From the NCBI GenBank assembly GCA_045642025.1, contig JAZUIB010000065.1:1-26069 (forward strand): a stretch of DNA of 26,069 bases. Direction: 5' to 3'. Positions within the stretch are counted from its first letter, which is position 1, and each line of letters opens with the position of its first letter. The notes below the pieces were generated by a model. The model was given only the letters and a program-made list of their open reading frames with translations, had not been told where the DNA came from and searched no databases. Below, in pieces: positions 22,949-26,069 of this stretch. Both the position numbers and the translations under genes were made by a program. This stretch comes from Equadaptatus sp045642025 (GTDB lineage Bacteria > Synergistota > Synergistia > Synergistales > Synergistaceae).

Positions 22949-23016
22949 AAAACGCGCTATAAGCGTTTTGTTGTATGCTATATTTTTTCACTGCGTGACG
23001 AGAAGCGTCAGCACAG
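22949..23016 (+). promoter_or_regulatory. two hairpins in the autotransporter leader
   Basis: AAAACGC (22949-22955) pairs with GCGTTTT (22963-22969), right at the expected 5' end of the mRNA. A second stem TGACG (22996-23000) pairs with CGTCA (23006-23010), with CTG/CAG outer pairs at 22991-22993 and 23014-23016. They may protect the mRNA or act as an attenuator; no known riboswitch class is recognised. Confidence 0.4.
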
Positions 23017-23092
23017 CGATTTTAGCGAAGAAACGTAATAATCGAAATAAAAAACTAACAATATCCAAAATTCAATACAAGGGGGAAATGTA

Positions 23093-26069
23093 ATGAGAGG
23101 GTTCAAGAAGTTAGCAGCAATATTCATGCTCGTGCCGTTCATTCTCGGCATGGGAAGCGATGTGGCAAAGGCATCAACAGGTCTGCATGATGCCGTCAGC
23201 GGAGGAACCGCGACGGAATACGCGTTCACGGCAGATGAAAATGAAACGGAACTCGTGAGCTTAAACCGTGCATTTACCATCACAGGAAACGGATGGAACT
23301 ACACGGGGCAGGGAACGGAAACCACCCATCAGGAGGAAGGTCTTTATCTTGACAGCGGCGCGAATTTGAACGTTTCAAACCTGACGGTTGGCGATTTTTA
23401 TTACGGCATCCGTCTGACAGACGATGACAGCGCAAAGACCGCGCCTGCGGTTAATTTGGAGGACGTAACGCTCACGCAGAACAAATACGGCATATACATT
23501 AACGGCAACAGGGGAAGCGTGACCGTTAACGCGGGAAAGACTGTCGAAACGGCAGGAGACGTTACCATCTCAAGCGACGAGTCAGGCTCTTACGCAGTCT
23601 TTGAACAGGTTGCCGACGCGGCTGCAGCGGGAACGAGCGTGAACATCACAGGCAAAACAGTTAATCTTGCCGGCTACAGCGGCGGTATCAACAACAGTTA
23701 CAAAACCAGAACAGACATAAATGCCGCATCCGTCATAATCAACAGCTACAACGGAATAGGAATAGATACAGATGATGAGCTGCTTGTGTCAGAGGGAAGC
23801 GAGGTCGCTCAAGGTTCCGGCGGCGGTGTTGTCAATATTACGGCTGCGGGAACCGGTGATACTGACGGCATTACCATTAGAACAGACAGTGGAGCTTTGA
23901 TTGCCAAAGAAGGAGGCAGCCGGATTAATCTCTCTGCGGCTAAAAAGATAGACATCGCCGCCGATAATTATGAAGGCGGTATAGTTGCCGCCCGAAACGA
24001 TGGCAGGATTAATCTTTCAGCCGAAGAAATAAAAGTTTCTGTTGAGGGTAACAGTGTAGCGCTAACTGCCATGGGTGAAGGCAGCGAAATTAATCTCTCC
24101 GCGGCAAAAAAGATAGAAATTATCGGTAATGGAGATGACGGCTCTATCAATATTATAACTCGCCCCGTAAGCAGCAGCGGTCCCAGCGACGGCACGGTCA
24201 CACTTTCTGCCGATGAAATTAACTTGTCCAACGCAGGAAGCTCCATTATGATTGATGGCAGCGGCACTGTTAATATTAACAGCGCAAGGTCAACCGGAAC
24301 GACAAGAATAACGCCGAATCAGGATGAAGGCATTGTAGCAATCCAAATCTTTGGGGCGGGAACGGTTAATATCGGAGGCGCAGCCGCCGAGATTAACAGT
24401 GGCGCATACGAAAGTCACATGCGTGCGCAGATGGCTGTGTTTAACGCAGGCGGCACGCTGAACCTTTCAGCCGGAAAAACCATTCTCGGCGGCGCTGTGC
24501 TTGGAGGAGAGTCTGTAAGTGAATCCGCAGAAATGGGTACGACAAACGTCACGGCGGGAGAGCTTATCATAAACAACAACATATTCGGTCAGAATGAACT
24601 GAACCTTTCTGGCGATGCCGTTCTCAACATGCAGACGGAAACGCCGGTGATAAACGGCGTTACGGAGAACGACAGGGTTACGGCGGGCACTTTCAGTGCA
24701 TCGGACAACGCGTCGCTGAAACTGGACGTAAATATCGGAGCAGATGCCGGAGAGGCGGAAGTTATTCCGGAATCGGACAAAATTTTCGTCAACACAAAAG
24801 CTACCGGTACTATTACGCTGAAAGACGGCAGCATAAACCTTTTCGGTACGCATACTGACGCGCAGTGGGCGCTTGACACCAGCAAACAGGTGCAGTATCT
24901 CGACGGCGCCGGTCTGGCGGCAAGCGATATGCTGATAGGCAACTCTTATGCGTACGCAAGCGGCGGTTACGGCTACACGTTCAGTCAGGCACAGGAAGGC
25001 GGAAGCGACAAAATCGGCTTTATGGATATCAAAAAGGGAGTTATTGTCTATACCCTGCCGGAAATTATCCAGAGCAGCACTGCCGATGCGGGAAAATACG
25101 ACGATTATACTCTCTCTGCCAATGAAACAACGGCTGACGACACTCCGCTGGGAACCTTGAACAACAATTACCGCGCAAGCGGAAACAAGGAATTCACTAT
25201 TAACGGCGCAGGTTACGCGCTGACCGGAGCAAACGACAGCGCGACAGGCGCGGCAATGAATGACAACGGAGTAACGGTAAATGCCGGTGATACGCTGAAC
25301 ATTAAAAATATTACGATGAAAAATTTCGACGTTGCCGCAACAGTCAACAACGGCGGAATTTTGACAATGGACGGCGTAACCTTTGAAGGAACGGCGGGAG
25401 AAGCAGACGTAATCAACGACGGAACGCTGTCAATGGGCGAAGTTGAGTTTGACAAGGGCATAAAAGGCAAAGGCATACTGAACCTGAACAACAGTTTCGT
25501 CAACGAAACGGCGATTGAACAGGGAACAATCAACGTAATGAACGGGGTTGTACTCGACAACAACGGCACGATAACGGCGGACGTTGTGAACCAAGGAACA
25601 ATAGCCACAGATGCCGGCAATATTTTAGGCAGCGTTGAAAACAGCAATCTGCTCACTTTCACAGGCGGAACACTCGCAAAGAACTACACAAGCACAGCTA
25701 CGACAAACTTCAAAGGCAAAACAACGTTCAAAGGCGCAGTCAGCCTGACGAACTCAACGGTCAGCTTCTACCTCGACGGCTTCAAAGCGGGAGACACGAT
25801 AGTAACCTCAGACAAAGCTGTTGCGCTGGAAGGTGCGGAAATCGAACTGTATCAGATTACAGACACAGACCACAAACTGACAAAAGACGGCGACAAAATA
25901 ACCCTCATCAGCAGCGCGGAAGGCTACGCCTACACAGAAGAAGACCCCAATTTTGTTGACGTGCAGGGCGGAATGGTAGAAGACACCTACGGTGTGTACC
26001 AGAGCGCAGATGGAGCGCTTGAAGCAGCATTTCTTGAAAGCGGAATTATCGACGAAACAAAATCATTCA
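23093..26069 (+). CDS. autotransporter-like secreted beta-helix protein (partial, 3' end missing)
   Basis: The frame is open from ATG 23093 to the window edge (992 codons, no stop). AAGGGGG lies 7 nt upstream of the ATG. A signal peptide is clear: basic MRGFKK, a hydrophobic core 7-20 and cleavage after AKA at 25-27. The rest is Gly, Asn, Thr and Asp-rich with short beta strands and very few Cys, typical of a passenger domain forming a right-handed beta-helix. There are early VTVNAG/VNITG strands. Residues ~270-400 carry repeated INLSA units, and a later part ~680-890 has NNGGILTMDGV, NDGTLSMG and NQGTIAT strands as in type V adhesins. A C-terminal beta-barrel would lie beyond the window and is not seen, so type Va secretion is inferred. 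It is the only plus-strand gene on the right side. Confidence 0.85.
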   Translation, partial: MRGFKKLAAIFMLVPFILGMGSDVAKASTGLHDAVSGGTATEYAFTADENETELVSLNRAFTITGNGWNYTGQGTETTHQEEGLYLDSGANLNVSNLTVGDFYYGIRLTDDDSAKTAPAVNLEDVTLTQNKYGIYINGNRGSVTVNAGKTVETAGDVTISSDESGSYAVFEQVADAAAAGTSVNITGKTVNLAGYSGGINNSYKTRTDINAASVIINSYNGIGIDTDDELLVSEGSEVAQGSGGGVVNITAAGTGDTDGITIRTDSGALIAKEGGSRINLSAAKKIDIAADNYEGGIVAARNDGRINLSAEEIKVSVEGNSVALTAMGEGSEINLSAAKKIEIIGNGDDGSINIITRPVSSSGPSDGTVTLSADEINLSNAGSSIMIDGSGTVNINSARSTGTTRITPNQDEGIVAIQIFGAGTVNIGGAAAEINSGAYESHMRAQMAVFNAGGTLNLSAGKTILGGAVLGGESVSESAEMGTTNVTAGELIINNNIFGQNELNLSGDAVLNMQTETPVINGVTENDRVTAGTFSASDNASLKLDVNIGADAGEAEVIPESDKIFVNTKATGTITLKDGSINLFGTHTDAQWALDTSKQVQYLDGAGLAASDMLIGNSYAYASGGYGYTFSQAQEGGSDKIGFMDIKKGVIVYTLPEIIQSSTADAGKYDDYTLSANETTADDTPLGTLNNNYRASGNKEFTINGAGYALTGANDSATGAAMNDNGVTVNAGDTLNIKNITMKNFDVAATVNNGGILTMDGVTFEGTAGEADVINDGTLSMGEVEFDKGIKGKGILNLNNSFVNETAIEQGTINVMNGVVLDNNGTITADVVNQGTIATDAGNILGSVENSNLLTFTGGTLAKNYTSTATTNFKGKTTFKGAVSLTNSTVSFYLDGFKAGDTIVTSDKAVALEGAEIELYQITDTDHKLTKDGDKITLISSAEGYAYTEEDPNFVDVQGGMVEDTYGVYQSADGALEAAFLESGIIDETKSF
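23912..24260 (+). repeat. intragenic INLSA repeats in the passenger
   Basis: Units begin near 23916 (RINLSAAKKIDI), 24003 (RINLSAEEIKV), 24083 (EINLSAAKKIEI) and 24190 (TVTLSADEINLS); a diverged copy LNLSAGKTI lies near 24460. Spacing is 80-110 nt, and copies one and three are nearly identical at the DNA level. This fits recent duplication and beta-helix rungs of about 27-36 residues. Confidence 0.75.

Noticed and set aside
22635..22991. 118-residue minus-strand frame rich in Phe and Leu
   Set aside because: It spans the MITE-like inverted repeats and the adhesin promoter, has no plausible ribosome site, and its hydrophobic look comes from A-rich DNA read in antisense.
24467..25662. Minus-strand frames of 117-149 residues within the adhesin gene
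   Set aside because: They are antisense to a repetitive passenger domain whose frame is open for 992 codons with a signal peptide and ribosome site.

Overview
The window comes from a Gram-negative-type anaerobe, most likely a member of the Synergistota (inference). The reasons are a moderate G+C content, secreted and autotransporter-like proteins, oxygen-sensitive flavin and Fe-S enzymes, a GlpA/GlpB-like/DUF1667 cluster, and a TrmD fused to a second RNA methyltransferase domain. Almost all genes lie on the minus strand. Only the first small gene and the large surface protein at the right edge are on the plus strand.

Left part (1-8283): an AT-rich left-edge intergenic region leads to a small plus-strand gene of unknown function with a threefold internal repeat. 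It faces, across a bidirectional terminator, a minus-strand unit that reads iron-sulfur flavoprotein, then an AddB-like nuclease, then an AddA-like helicase-nuclease (double-strand break repair and foreign DNA degradation). The control region of this unit holds two strong dyads.

Middle (8241-13083): a classic translation and protein-targeting operon, ylxM-ffh-rpsP-khpA-rimM-trmD-rplS, runs from an excellent sigma70-type promoter. It ends in tRNA-Leu(GAG), which also has its own promoter, and a terminator. The genes are packed with 1-8 nt gaps or short overlaps, apart from somewhat longer gaps before rpsP and rplS.

Next (13153-16663): an in-frame composite ORF contains an arylamine N-acetyltransferase-like module whose catalytic Cys is replaced by Gly, followed by a 3-hydroxyisobutyrate-type dehydrogenase with its own strong ribosome site. 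Then come a secreted HAD-type phosphatase with its own promoter and terminator, and tRNA-Asn(GUU).

Next (16739-22100): a minus-strand operon encodes a large MscS-type channel, a GlpA-like FAD enzyme with a [2Fe-2S]-type tail, a GlpB-like FAD/NAD oxidoreductase and a DUF1667 cysteine-rich protein. These look like a redox unit for glycerol-3-phosphate or a 2-hydroxyacid, co-expressed with a membrane-tension channel.

Right part (22027-26069): a 1 kb accessory intergenic region contains a terminator-like hairpin, scrambled short-word repeats, a possible IS200/IS605-type tnpB tail or omegaRNA relic, and a 150-bp MITE-like element with 20-bp perfect inverted ends. It leads to the promoter and structured leader of a large secreted beta-helix, autotransporter-like protein that is cut by the window edge.
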